A stretch of DNA of 64,000 bases from Amycolatopsis azurea DSM 43854 (GTDB lineage: Bacteria; Actinomycetota; Actinomycetes; Mycobacteriales; Pseudonocardiaceae): positions 62,001 to 126,000 of the forward strand of contig NZ_MUXN01000026.1 of assembly GCF_001995215.1 (NCBI RefSeq), given 5' to 3'. The position numbers and the translations under genes are program-made. The notes beneath the pieces were generated by a model, which worked only from the letters and a program-made list of their open reading frames with translations, had not been told where the DNA came from and did no database searches. How positions within the stretch are numbered: the first letter of the stretch is position 1; each line of letters begins with the position of its first letter. Shown piece by piece: positions 24,935 to 34,270 of the stretch.

Positions 24935-25103
24935 TTCACCGCGGGTCTTGCGGTCCTCGTGGGTGCTGGAGTCCCGGAGGTGTCGCGAAAGCCACTTTCG
25001 GGACACTGAGCCAGGCGCAGAGGCGAGCGACCGAACACGCCATGTTTGACTTTCGTCTCAATAGAACAAGTCCTCTAAATGCGAGGGCCCTCCCGGCACA
25101 GGA

Positions 25104-25158
25104 CGTTGCGAAAGCCACTTTCACAACATTGAAGGTTGCGAAAGTGGCTTTCGCAACG
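25104..25158. repeat. Double-hairpin intergenic palindrome
   Basis: Arms at 25104-25127 and 25135-25158 are reverse complements with one mismatch. Each arm is itself nearly palindromic (GCGAAAG...CTTTCGC). The same module occurs at 53036-53090. It lies between two convergent genes and probably acts as a terminator, but its repetition suggests a dispersed element. Confidence 0.75.
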
Positions 25159-25213
25159 CCACCTGGGTGACGTGGGCACCCATGTCACCGTCGCGCCCGT
25201 CAAGTGAGCTGAA

Positions 25214-25252
25214 AGGGCGCTTTCGCCGCATGCGATGCGACGAAAGCGCCCT
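25214..25252 (-). terminator. Terminator of hrpA
   Basis: AGGGCGCTTTCG (25214-25225) pairs with CGAAAGCGCCCT (25241-25252), with a further GCAT/ATGC stem inside. It lies 31 bp after the hrpA stop. The AGGGCGCTTTC core is shared with the hairpin at 41880-41922. Confidence 0.7.
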
Positions 25253-25282
25253 TCACCGCGTGAGATGCGGCGATGGGCCCCT

Positions 25283-28200
25283 TCAGCCCCCGGCGGCAGC
25301 GTCGTCGAGGGCCTTGATGACCCGCTTCAGCGAAACCGGGTGGGCGGTACCGAGCGTCTGGGCGAAGAAGCTGACCCGCAGCTCTTCGATCATCCACCGG
25401 ATGTCCCGGAGTGCGGGGGACGAAGTGCCGGGCGGCAGCGCGTCCAGCGCGGACTGGTACTCGGTGCGGAGCCACGCGATGTCGCCGGTCCGCTGGATGT
25501 CGCGGGTCGGCTCGGTCGGGAGCTTCTCCAGCCGCCGTTCGATCCCCCGCAGGTACCGGACGACGTGCTTCAGCCTGTCCTGCCCGGTTTCGGTGACGAA
25601 GCCCTTGTGCACCAACCCGTCCAGCTGCGCCCGGATGTCGGCGAGCGAGTCCTTCGGGCCGCGGGTGTCGGCCAGCCGCGTCTCGACGTCGTTCGCCGCG
25701 CGCAGGATCTTCTCGACGTTGGTCAGCACGTCGAGCACTCCGGCGTTCAGCCCGGCGCGCACCTTTTCCAGCAGGACGGCGAAACCGGCCTCGTCCCAGC
25801 GTGGGCCGCCGTTGTCGGCCACGAGCTTGTCGACGGCGCAGTCGACGCAGTCTTCGAGCAGCGCCGCCACCGAACCGTGCGGATTCCGGTTCAGCACGAG
25901 CTTCGACGAGTTGCCGAGATTGCGGGTGATGAACTTCATCGGCGACGGGATGTTCAGCCGCAGCATCCGCCGCGTGCCCGCCCACATCGACTGTTCCTGC
26001 TGCCCCGGCGTGTCCAGCAGCCGCACCGCGACGGTGCCGCCCTCGTCGACCAGCGCCGGATACGCCTTGACGTCGTGCCCGCGCTGTTTGCTCGCGAACA
26101 CCTTCGGCAGCTCGCCGAACGCGGGCGTCGTCAGGCCCTGGCGCTCGATGCTGTCCGCGGCCTTGGAGATCGTCGCGCGCACCTGGCCGCTCAGATCCCG
26201 TTTGAGCGCCTCGACGTCCTTGCCCTCGGACACCTTCTTGCCGCGGACGTCGACCACGCGGAAGGTCATCTTCAGATGCTCCGGGACCGCCGACAGCTGC
26301 CAGGCGTCGTCGGGGATCACCACCCCGCGCAGCGCTTCCAGCTCGTCGGCGGCGGCGTGCAGCAGCGGCCCGTCGGCCGGGCCGACCCGTGACAGCACCA
26401 GTTTCGCGTGGTCGGGCGCCGGCACGAAGTTGCGCCGGATCGCCTTGGGCAGCGACTTGATCAGCTGCATCACCAGTTCTTCGCGCAGGCCCGGGACCTG
26501 CCAGTCGAAGCCGTCCGCCGTGACCTGGTTCAGCACCGGCAGCGGGATGTGCACGGTGACGCCGTCCGCGTCCGCCCCCGGCTCGAACTGGTACGTGAGC
26601 TTGAAGGTCTGGCCGCCCTGCGTCCAGAAGTCGGGGTAGTCGGCCTCGCGTACGCCACCCGCGGTCTCGTTGATGAGCATCGTCTTCTCGAAGCTCAGCA
26701 GGTCGGGCTCGGTGTGCCGCGCCTTCTTCCACCAGCTGTCGAAATGCCGCGCGGAGACGACGTCGGCCGGGACGCGCTGGTCGTAGAACTCGAACAAGGT
26801 CTCGTCGTCGACCAGGATGTCGCGACGGCGGGCCCGGTTCTCCAGGTCCTCGACCTCGTCGAGCAGCGCCCGGTTCTCGCGGAAGAAGTGGTGCCGGGTC
26901 TCCCAGTCACCCTCGACCAGCGCGTGCCGGATGAACAGCTCGCGACTCAGCTCCGGGTCGATCCGGCCGTAGTTGACGCGGCGGTCGGCCACCAGCGGCA
27001 CGCCGTACAGCGTCACCTTCTCCAGGGCCATCACCGCGCCCTGCTTGCGTTCCCAGTGCGGCTCGGAGTAGTTCCGCTTCACCACGTGCCCGGCGAGCGG
27101 TTCGACCCATTCCGGCTCGATCCGCGCGTTGACCCGGCCCCACAGGCGCGAGGTCTCGACCAGTTCGGCCGACATCACGAACCTCGGCTGCTTCTTGAAC
27201 AGCGCGGACCCCGGGAACACCGAGAACCGCGCCCCGCGTGCGCCGAGGTAGTCACCCTTGGCCGGATCCTTGAGCCCCACGTGTGACAACAGCCCGGCGA
27301 TCAGCGACGTGTGCACACGTTGCGGATCGGCCGGGCCGGTGGTGGTGAGGGTGATGCCGAGCGGTTTGGCCAGCTGACGCAGCTGGCTGAAGATGTCCTG
27401 CCATTCGCGGATGCGCAGGTAGTTCAGGTACTCGTTGCGGCACATCCGGCGGAACTGGTTGCTGGACAACGCCTTCTGCTGCTCGCTGACGTACTCCCAC
27501 AGGTTCAGGTACGCCAGGAAGTCGGACGTCTTGTCCGCGAACCGCGCGTGCTGCTCGTCCGCCGCCTGCTGCTTCTCCGCCGGCCGCTCGCGCGGGTCCT
27601 GAATGGACAGTGCGGCGGCGATGATCATCACTTCGCGGACACAACCGTTGCGCGAGGCCTCCAGCACCATCCGCGCCATCCGCGGGTCGACCGGGAGCAG
27701 CGCGAGCTTGCGGCCGGTTTCGGTGAGCTTCTTGCCGTCCGACATCTCGAAAGCGCCGAGTTCCTGGAGCAGCTGGACGCCGTCGGTGACTTGGCGGCGG
27801 TCCGGCGGCTCGACGAACGGGAAAGCCGCGATGTCGCCGAGGCCGAGCGAGGTCATCTGCAGGATGACCGACGCGAGGTTGGTCCGCAGGATCTCCGGAT
27901 CGGTGAACTCGGGCCGAGCGTCGAAGTCGTCCTCGGAGTACAGCCGGACGCAGATACCGTCGGAGGTCCGGCCGCAGCGGCCCTTGCGCTGGTTCGCCGA
28001 CGCCTGCGAGACCGGCTCGATCGGCAGCCGCTGGACCTTGGTGCGGTGGCTGTAGCGCGAGATCCGGGCGGTGCCGGGGTCCACGACGTACTTGATGCCC
28101 GGCACGGTCAGCGACGTCTCGGCGACGTTGGTGGCGAGCACGACCCGGCGCCCGGTGTGCCGCTGGAACACCCGATGCTGGTCCGACGACGAGAGCCGCG

Positions 28201-29170
28201 CGTACAGCGGCAGGATCTCGGTGTTCTTGAGGTCCTGTTTGGACAGCGCGTCGGCGGCGTCGCGGATCTCCCGCTCGCCGGAGAGGAACACCAGGATGTC
28301 GCCGGGGCCCTCGTGCTGGAGTTCGTCGACGGCGTCGCAGATGGCCTGCGTCTGGTCGCGGTCCTGGTCGGCGTCCGGATCGTCGGGGTCGATGATCGGC
28401 CGGTAGCGGACCTCGACCGGATACGTCCGGCCGGAGACCTCGACGATCGGCGCGTCGCCGAAGTGCTTGGAGAACCGTTCCGGGTCGATCGTCGCCGAGG
28501 TGATGATCACCTTGAGGTCGGGACGGCGCGGCAGGAGCTGTTTGACGTAGCCGAGGATGAAGTCGATGTTGAGACTGCGCTCGTGCGCCTCGTCGATGAT
28601 CAGCGTGTCGTACTGCCGCAGCATTCGGTCGGTCTGGATCTCGGCCAGCAGGATGCCGTCGGTCATCAGCTTGACCAGCGTGTCCTGACCGGACTGGTCG
28701 GTGAACCGGACCTTGTAGCCGACGGCCTCGCCGAGTTCGGTGTTCAGCTCGGACGCGATGCGGTCGGCGACCGTGCGCGCCGCCAGCCGTCTCGGCTGTG
28801 TGTGCCCGATCTGGCCCCGGATCCCGCGACCGAGTTCGAGGCAGATCTTCGGCAGCTGGGTCGTCTTCCCGGACCCGGTCTCGCCCGCGACGATCACCAC
28901 CTGGTGGTCGCGGATGGCGTCGGCGATCTCGTCCTTGCGCTGGCTGACCGGCAGCTCTTCGGGATAGGAGATCTTCGGGACGCCGTCACGGCGGCGGGTG
29001 ACCCGCAGCTCCGCGGCCTCGATGTCGGCCTCGATCTGCGCGGTGATCGACTCGGCGTTCCGCGCTTTCCGGGCACCGTCGAGCCGGCGCCGGAGGCGGT
29101 GCTCGTCGCGCGACATCAATTCGGGCAGGCGAGCGCGCAGGGCGCCGAGCGGGGAAGGGTGAGCAGCCAT
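25283..29170 (-). CDS. hrpA: ATP-dependent RNA helicase HrpA
   Basis: A 1295-residue DEAH-box RNA helicase. Walker A (GETGSGKTTQL), the DEAH box (LIIDEAHERSLNIDF) and motif III (SATIDPERF) lie in the first third. Helicase C-terminal, HA2 and OB-type domains follow, and a long DUF3418-type C-terminus completes the usual ~1300-residue HrpA layout. In other bacteria HrpA helps rescue stalled ribosomes and process mRNA. I start it at ATG 29170. A GTG three codons upstream is possible, and TATCCT just before it could be a -10 element giving a very short leader. Confidence 0.95.
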   Translation of the reverse strand: MAAHPSPLGALRARLPELMSRDEHRLRRRLDGARKARNAESITAQIEADIEAAELRVTRRRDGVPKISYPEELPVSQRKDEIADAIRDHQVVIVAGETGSGKTTQLPKICLELGRGIRGQIGHTQPRRLAARTVADRIASELNTELGEAVGYKVRFTDQSGQDTLVKLMTDGILLAEIQTDRMLRQYDTLIIDEAHERSLNIDFILGYVKQLLPRRPDLKVIITSATIDPERFSKHFGDAPIVEVSGRTYPVEVRYRPIIDPDDPDADQDRDQTQAICDAVDELQHEGPGDILVFLSGEREIRDAADALSKQDLKNTEILPLYARLSSSDQHRVFQRHTGRRVVLATNVAETSLTVPGIKYVVDPGTARISRYSHRTKVQRLPIEPVSQASANQRKGRCGRTSDGICVRLYSEDDFDARPEFTDPEILRTNLASVILQMTSLGLGDIAAFPFVEPPDRRQVTDGVQLLQELGAFEMSDGKKLTETGRKLALLPVDPRMARMVLEASRNGCVREVMIIAAALSIQDPRERPAEKQQAADEQHARFADKTSDFLAYLNLWEYVSEQQKALSSNQFRRMCRNEYLNYLRIREWQDIFSQLRQLAKPLGITLTTTGPADPQRVHTSLIAGLLSHVGLKDPAKGDYLGARGARFSVFPGSALFKKQPRFVMSAELVETSRLWGRVNARIEPEWVEPLAGHVVKRNYSEPHWERKQGAVMALEKVTLYGVPLVADRRVNYGRIDPELSRELFIRHALVEGDWETRHHFFRENRALLDEVEDLENRARRRDILVDDETLFEFYDQRVPADVVSARHFDSWWKKARHTEPDLLSFEKTMLINETAGGVREADYPDFWTQGGQTFKLTYQFEPGADADGVTVHIPLPVLNQVTADGFDWQVPGLREELVMQLIKSLPKAIRRNFVPAPDHAKLVLSRVGPADGPLLHAAADELEALRGVVIPDDAWQLSAVPEHLKMTFRVVDVRGKKVSEGKDVEALKRDLSGQVRATISKAADSIERQGLTTPAFGELPKVFASKQRGHDVKAYPALVDEGGTVAVRLLDTPGQQEQSMWAGTRRMLRLNIPSPMKFITRNLGNSSKLVLNRNPHGSVAALLEDCVDCAVDKLVADNGGPRWDEAGFAVLLEKVRAGLNAGVLDVLTNVEKILRAANDVETRLADTRGPKDSLADIRAQLDGLVHKGFVTETGQDRLKHVVRYLRGIERRLEKLPTEPTRDIQRTGDIAWLRTEYQSALDALPPGTSSPALRDIRWMIEELRVSFFAQTLGTAHPVSLKRVIKALDDAAAGG

Positions 29171-29239
29171 GACCGGCACCAGGATAGCCGTGCGTGACGA
29201 GCGGGGCCTCCGAATATGCCGGAGACGACACCTCGCTGG

Positions 29240-30403
29240 TCAGGAGTGCCGGAGGGAGGCCGGGGTGAGGTCGGCCAGGGTGCGGTGCCCGGACAGGCCC
29301 ATGGTCAGGTCGAGGTCGGCGAGCAGGCTCCGCAGCACATGCCGGACGCCGTCCTCCCCCGCGTGCGCCAGGCCGTAGACCCAGGGCCGCCCCACCAGCA
29401 CGGCCTTCGCCCCGAGCGCGAGCGCCTTGGCGATGTCGGCGCCGGTGCGGATCCCGGAGTCGAACAGGACCTCCAGCCGGTCGCCGACCGCGGCCACGAT
29501 CTCCGGGAGCACGTCGAGCGAGGCGACGGCGCCGTCGACCTGACGGCCGCCGTGGTTGGACACGACGATCCCGTCCATCCCGGCCTCGACGGCACGGCGC
29601 GCGTCGTCTGCGTGCTGGATGCCCTTGAGCACGATCGGCCCGTCCCAGTGCTCGCGCAGGAACGGCAGCCGGTCCCAGGTGCTGTCGGTACCGGTGATCA
29701 TCGAGATCCAGCGCAGGATCGCGGTGGGCGCGTCCTCCTCCGGCGTCTTCTCCAGCAGGCCGCGGAACACCGGGTCGCTCAGCGGGACACCGAGCCCTTC
29801 GCCCTTGATGAACGGCAGGTAGGCGTGGTCGAGGTCGTTCGGGCGCCAGGCGAGGGTCCACGTGTCGAGCGTGACGACGAGGGTGGTGAAGCCCGCGGCC
29901 TTCGCCCTGGCCAGGATGCTGGCGCAGACGTCGTTGTCGGTCGGCCAGTACAGCTGGAACCAGCGCGGCCCCTCGCCGCTGGCCTCGGCGACGTCCTCGA
30001 TGCTCGTGGAGGACGCCGTCGACATGACGTAGGGCAGGCCGATCGACGCCGCCGCGCGAGCGGCCGCCGGTTCGGCTCCCTCGTGCACGATCGACTGGAC
30101 GCCGACCGGCGCCAGCAGCACCGGCGCCGGCATCGGCGTCCCGAGGACGGTCGTCGACAGATCGCGTTCGGTGGCGCCGGTGAGCATCCTGGGCACCAGG
30201 CGCCAGCGGTCGAACGCCTCCCGGTTGGCCCGGGCGGTGGCGCCCGAACCGGCCGCCCCCGCGACGTACCAGAACGGCCCGGGCTCCAGGATCTCCCGCG
30301 CCGACTCCTCCAGCTTCGTGGCGTCGGTGGAGCACGGCGGGAAGGTCCCGCCGAGCCCCTGCAGGTAGATCTCGTTCTGGTAGCCGCCGAACCGCTCGGT
30401 CAC
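29240..30403 (-). CDS. Lactate 2-monooxygenase-like FMN enzyme
   Basis: A 387-residue FMN-dependent alpha-hydroxy-acid oxidising protein. It most resembles lactate 2-monooxygenase, which turns lactate into acetate and CO2. Flavin and substrate residues are visible: FQLYWPTD, IVLKGIQHADDA (lysine near N5), IVVSNHGGRQVDG (catalytic histidine) and FDSGIRTGADIAKALALGA, then VGRPWVYGLA. GTG 30403 has AGGAGG six bases upstream. A GTG six codons earlier overlaps the antiporter stop as GTGA and is an alternative. It directly follows the antiporter gene. Confidence 0.87.
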   Translation of the reverse strand: MTERFGGYQNEIYLQGLGGTFPPCSTDATKLEESAREILEPGPFWYVAGAAGSGATARANREAFDRWRLVPRMLTGATERDLSTTVLGTPMPAPVLLAPVGVQSIVHEGAEPAAARAAASIGLPYVMSTASSTSIEDVAEASGEGPRWFQLYWPTDNDVCASILARAKAAGFTTLVVTLDTWTLAWRPNDLDHAYLPFIKGEGLGVPLSDPVFRGLLEKTPEEDAPTAILRWISMITGTDSTWDRLPFLREHWDGPIVLKGIQHADDARRAVEAGMDGIVVSNHGGRQVDGAVASLDVLPEIVAAVGDRLEVLFDSGIRTGADIAKALALGAKAVLVGRPWVYGLAHAGEDGVRHVLRSLLADLDLTMGLSGHRTLADLTPASLRHS

Positions 30404-30417
30404 CCCGGGCCTCCTCG

Positions 30418-31635
30418 TCACGTCACCGGTGCCGGCTCTTCGCGGTCCCGGGTGGTCGAATCCTTCCGGACGATACTCGCCGGTAGCAACCAGGTGAGTT
30501 TCTCCGAGCGGATGACCGCGACTGGACCGATCACGGCCAGCAGCAGGACGTAGCCCGCGACGAACGGCGCGACCCGCGAATCGAGCCCGGCCGCGGTCGC
30601 CATCGCGGCGAGCACGAGCGAGAACTCGCCGCGGGTGAGCACGGTCAGCCCGATGTTCACCCCGGCCTGGCGGCCGAACCCGTTCAGCCGCGCGGCCAGC
30701 GCGCCCGCGCCCAGGTTCAGCACGATCGTCAGCGCCACCGCGATCAGCACCGGCACGACCACCGAACCGACCGCGTTCGGGTCGATGCTGAGCCCGAAGA
30801 TGAAGAAGAACAGCGCGCCGAACGCGTCCCGCAACGGGAGCACCAGCTTGTGGATGCGCGGCGCGACCTTCGACCCGCCGAGCATCATGCCGACCATGAA
30901 CGCGCCGATGGCGTCGGACACCCCGACCTCTTCGGCGACGGCGGCACCCATGACGGCGACACCGACGAAGCAGACGGTCAGCAGTTCGTCGTCGGCCGAG
31001 CCGAACAGTTTCGACACCACCCGGCCGCCCCAGCGGGCGAGCGCGACCATCACGATCAGGAACAGGAACGCCTTGCCGAAGTCGGCGGCCGCCGTGGCGA
31101 AGCTCCCGGCGCCGGACAGCACCGGTTGCAGCAACGCCAGGTACAGCGCGAGGAAGATGTCCTCGATCACGATGATGCCCATGATCAGCCGGGATTCGGG
31201 GTTGTTCATCCGGCGGGATTCGAGCAGGAGTTTGGTGACGATCGCCGACGACGAGATGCCGATGGCACCGGCGATGACCAGCGCTTCCCGGGTTCCCCAG
31301 CCGAGCAGGAAGCCGAAGGCGAGCCCGCCGCCGATGTTGAGGATCAGGTAGATCAGCCCGGACCAGACGAGTTTGCGCCCGCCTTTGGCGAGGTCGTCGA
31401 GGGAGAACTCGAGGCCGAGGTAGAACAGGAGGAAGACGAGGCCGAGCCCGGCGAGGACACCGAGTTCCTTGGGATCGTCCACAAGGGACAGTCCGGGGGT
31501 GTTGGGGCCGAAGACGAATCCGGCCAGCATGAACAGGGGGATCGTGGGCAGCCCGATGCGGGCGCCGGCTCTGGCGATGACACCGGCGGCGAGGAACGCC
31601 CCGCCGACGGCCAGCAGGGCATGACCGGAACTCAT
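30418..31635 (-). CDS. Cation/proton antiporter (CPA2 Kef-type)
   Basis: A 405-residue membrane protein with about 12 hydrophobic segments, matching the Na+/H+ exchanger (CPA2) domain. Typical segments include GPNTPGLSLV and GLVFLLFYLGLEF near the N-terminus, AIGISSSAIVTKLLLE, and GIIVIEDIFLALYLALL with the conserved acidic pair. There is no C-terminal TrkA-N domain, so it is shorter than KefB/C. It probably exchanges K+ or Na+ for H+. The ATG at 31635 follows GGAGG. A small secreted or anchored protein is encoded 40 bp upstream and lactate monooxygenase follows. Confidence 0.88.
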   Translation of the reverse strand: MSSGHALLAVGGAFLAAGVIARAGARIGLPTIPLFMLAGFVFGPNTPGLSLVDDPKELGVLAGLGLVFLLFYLGLEFSLDDLAKGGRKLVWSGLIYLILNIGGGLAFGFLLGWGTREALVIAGAIGISSSAIVTKLLLESRRMNNPESRLIMGIIVIEDIFLALYLALLQPVLSGAGSFATAAADFGKAFLFLIVMVALARWGGRVVSKLFGSADDELLTVCFVGVAVMGAAVAEEVGVSDAIGAFMVGMMLGGSKVAPRIHKLVLPLRDAFGALFFFIFGLSIDPNAVGSVVVPVLIAVALTIVLNLGAGALAARLNGFGRQAGVNIGLTVLTRGEFSLVLAAMATAAGLDSRVAPFVAGYVLLLAVIGPVAVIRSEKLTWLLPASIVRKDSTTRDREEPAPVT

Positions 31636-31675
31636 GGAGACCTCCGATGGTGGCTGATGCGGGATGAGGACCGGA

Positions 31676-31987
31676 TCAGCGCGGAGGCGCCCGCGCGGGG
31701 GCCTGTGGCACCGCGCGGGTGATGACGACGGGTTCGCCCTGTTCAGGGACGGGACCGGTGTCAGGGAGGTCGACGATCGCCGTTTCGGCGGGCACGTCGG
31801 CCAGGGGAACGGCTTGGCCGCCGTGGAAGGCGGGCAGCGGATGGGTCGCGAAGACGGCGACGGGGTCTTCCTTCGCCGATCGGCCGTGCCCATGGGGAAC
31901 GGTCGGCGTGACGAAGGCGAAGACGAGCAAGATCAGCAGGAAGAAGACGGAACGGTGCCGTGTCGCGGGGGCACGGTTCGTCGTCAT
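31676..31987 (-). CDS. Small membrane-anchored hypothetical protein
   Basis: A 103-residue protein with one hydrophobic segment (SVFFLLILLVFAFVTPTV, about residues 13-30) and a proline-rich outer tail containing HGHG and PLPAFHGG. I do not recognise a family. It precedes the antiporter gene by 40 bp and may be co-transcribed or act as a small accessory subunit. Its ATG has only a weak GGCGG site upstream. Codon usage looks like its neighbours. Antiporter-associated small proteins would be a reasonable class, but this is only context. Confidence 0.55.
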   Translation of the reverse strand: MTTNRAPATRHRSVFFLLILLVFAFVTPTVPHGHGRSAKEDPVAVFATHPLPAFHGGQAVPLADVPAETAIVDLPDTGPVPEQGEPVVITRAVPQAPARAPPR

Positions 31988-32036
31988 CTACCGCCGACTT
32001 TACCAGTCCTTTATAGACAAATCGACGAGAGATCTG

Positions 32037-32597
32037 TCACGGTTCGCGCCACATGGGCAGCATCGGCGGCCCGCCCTCCACCGCGAAAGCCGGGCCGTGG
32101 TCACGGAAACCCAGCCGCCGGTACAACTTCGCGCTCTCCGGGCTGCTCGCTTCCAGATACGCGGGCACGGTGCCGTTGCGGTCGAGTCCGTGCCGCAGCA
32201 GCCACCCGCCGATCCCCTGCCGTTGCACGCTCTTGCGGACACCGATGAACTGAGCGTGGTGGTACTCACCGGAGGGAGCGCGTTCGGTCATCAACTCGAA
32301 CAGCGCCGCGAGCCTGCCCAGTTCTTCCCCGGTGAGCCCGGCGAACGCGTCGCCGTCGATGTCCTCCTCGCCGCTGGGCGTCCACAGGACGGCGGCGGAC
32401 AGGTCGCCGGTGACGTCGATGCTGCCACCCGCGGCCAGGGTTCCGCGCACGATCGCCCGATGGAAGATCGTCAGCGCCGCCGGGCGACGTTCCTCATCGG
32501 GGAAGACCCACACGCTGACCGGGTCGTCGTGGAAGGCCTCGGTCAGCACGTCGACCACGATGTCCATTTCGGACAGTTCGGCTGAGCGCACGATCAT
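32037..32597 (-). CDS. GNAT-family N-acetyltransferase
   Basis: A 186-residue acetyltransferase. The acetyl-CoA loop lies in the second half (FIGVRKSVQRQGIGGWLLRHGL, a Q/RxxGxG/A-type motif), followed by LEASSPESAKLYRRLGF, the usual GNAT ending. The N-terminal part (MDIVVDVLTEAFHDDPVSVWVFPDEERR) is typical of actinobacterial small-molecule acetylators. Its ATG overlaps the stop of the upstream amino-acid permease as ATGA, so the two are coupled. The acceptor is unknown. Confidence 0.85.
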   Translation of the reverse strand: MIVRSAELSEMDIVVDVLTEAFHDDPVSVWVFPDEERRPAALTIFHRAIVRGTLAAGGSIDVTGDLSAAVLWTPSGEEDIDGDAFAGLTGEELGRLAALFELMTERAPSGEYHHAQFIGVRKSVQRQGIGGWLLRHGLDRNGTVPAYLEASSPESAKLYRRLGFRDHGPAFAVEGGPPMLPMWREP

Positions 32598-34069
32598 CGT
32601 CCCGCCCGGAGCTTCGCGGGTTCTTCGTCTTCACCTTCGAGCGGACCGCCGATCGCGTCGTACGTGTCGGGATCCCGCGTCCGCAACACTTCCGCGCGCA
32701 GGAACCCGGCCAACGCCGCGATGAGCACGAGCCCGGGCAGTCCCCACCGCAGCAGGAAGTTGCCCGCCGGGCCGAGCAGCAGGTCGAAGTTGAGCAGGAT
32801 CAGCGCGAGGACGGCCGACAGCGCGAGGATCGCCAGCCCCGGCGCCATCCACCGGCGCCAGGCGTTTTCGACCTGACGGCGGCGTTTGAAAAAGCCGATC
32901 ACCGAAAGCGAGACGGCGATCATGATCACCACGACCCCGGTCGACGCCGTCGTGCCGAGCCAGGTGAACAGTTCGGTCACCGGGTCGCGGCCCGCGATCG
33001 CGAACAGGGAGACGACGACGAGCGCGAGCGCGGTCTGCGTGAGCGAACCGGCGGCGGGCGCGCCCGTGCGTTTGCTCGTCTTGGCCAGGGAGCGCGGCAG
33101 CAGCCCTTCCCTGCCCAGTGCGAAGAAGTAGCGCGCGACGGCGTTGTGGAAGCTCAGCAGCGCCGCGCACTGGCCGGTCACGAACAGGGTGTACGCGACA
33201 TTGGAGAACGTCTCGCCGAGATGCCTGCCCGCCAGGTTGAACAGCAGATCCGGCCCCTGGGCGGCCGCGGTGGTGACGATGACGTCGGGCCCGGCGCCCA
33301 CGGCCAGCGCGAGCGACGAAACGACGTAGAGCACCGCGGTGAGCCCGATCGCGGCGAACGTCGCCCGGCCGACCGTGCGGCTGGGCTCACGCGTCTCCTC
33401 GCCGTAGGTCGCCGCGCCCTCGAAACCGATGAAAGCCGCGGCGGAGAAGGCGAACACCGCGCCGACACCGGTGGTGAACAGGCTCGACGGCTCCAGGGGA
33501 ACCCAGGAAACGCTGCCACCGGCGGGATTCGCGAACAACGCGACATCGACGATCGCGACGACGGCGACTTCGAGGCACAGCGCTACCCCGAGCACCTTGG
33601 CGTTGAGGTCGACCCGCAGCACGCCGAGCGCACCGACGACCAGCACCATCACCAGCGCGCACAGCCACCACGGCGGCGGGGAGCCGGTGAGCGTGCCGAG
33701 CCAGGTCGACACCGACCAGCCGAACAGGCCGTAGATGCTGATCTGGATGGCGTTGTAGGAGACCAGCGTGACGAACGCGATGCCGGCGCCGGTCGATTTG
33801 CCGACGCCGTTGGCCACGTAGGGATAGAAGGCGCCCGCGTTGGTGATGTAGCGGCTCATCGCCGCGTACCCGACCGCGAACAGCCCCAGGATCGGAGCGA
33901 GCAGGAGGAACGACAGCGGGACACCGATACTGCCGGTGACCGCGTAGTTCGTCGGGACCCCGCCCGCGATGGCGAAGAGCGGGCCCGCCGCCGCCACCAC
34001 GAAGAAGACGATCTGAGCGGCTCCGAGCCGCCGTTGGCCGAGACCGCGCCGCGGTCTGTGCGTACCCAT
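32594..34069 (-). CDS. APC-family amino acid/polyamine permease
   Basis: A 491-residue transporter of the amino acid-polyamine-organocation family with about 12 transmembrane segments. Segment 1 has the substrate-binding stretch AAGPLFAIAGGVPTNYAVTG. FSAAAFIGFEGAATYGEETREPSRTVGRAT is the highly conserved segment-6/loop region of APC permeases. It probably imports an amino acid or amine by proton coupling. The coupled GNAT gene downstream could acetylate the same compound, which would suggest amine uptake and modification (inference). Confidence 0.88.
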   Translation of the reverse strand: MGTHRPRRGLGQRRLGAAQIVFFVVAAAGPLFAIAGGVPTNYAVTGSIGVPLSFLLLAPILGLFAVGYAAMSRYITNAGAFYPYVANGVGKSTGAGIAFVTLVSYNAIQISIYGLFGWSVSTWLGTLTGSPPPWWLCALVMVLVVGALGVLRVDLNAKVLGVALCLEVAVVAIVDVALFANPAGGSVSWVPLEPSSLFTTGVGAVFAFSAAAFIGFEGAATYGEETREPSRTVGRATFAAIGLTAVLYVVSSLALAVGAGPDVIVTTAAAQGPDLLFNLAGRHLGETFSNVAYTLFVTGQCAALLSFHNAVARYFFALGREGLLPRSLAKTSKRTGAPAAGSLTQTALALVVVSLFAIAGRDPVTELFTWLGTTASTGVVVIMIAVSLSVIGFFKRRRQVENAWRRWMAPGLAILALSAVLALILLNFDLLLGPAGNFLLRWGLPGLVLIAALAGFLRAEVLRTRDPDTYDAIGGPLEGEDEEPAKLRAGR

Positions 34070-34270
34070 GAACCGTCCCCCCGGACGTCGGTCTGTCGGC
34101 GAACACGGTCGGTTCGCGTTCTTGATCTTGCGAAAGCCATCCCACCCTAGGGCCGGACACCCCGGCGAGATACGTCCGTTCAGGCTAAAAACGGACCTCG
34201 GGTCGCAGTGGTACGCGGGCTACCGCTACTTTGGCCGTCCCGCACTACAACGCCGGAGGGCGTGCCATTC

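Noticed and set aside
27311-29197. 628-residue open frame opposite hrpA
   Set aside because: Antisense shadow of the helicase motifs with no family resemblance of its own.
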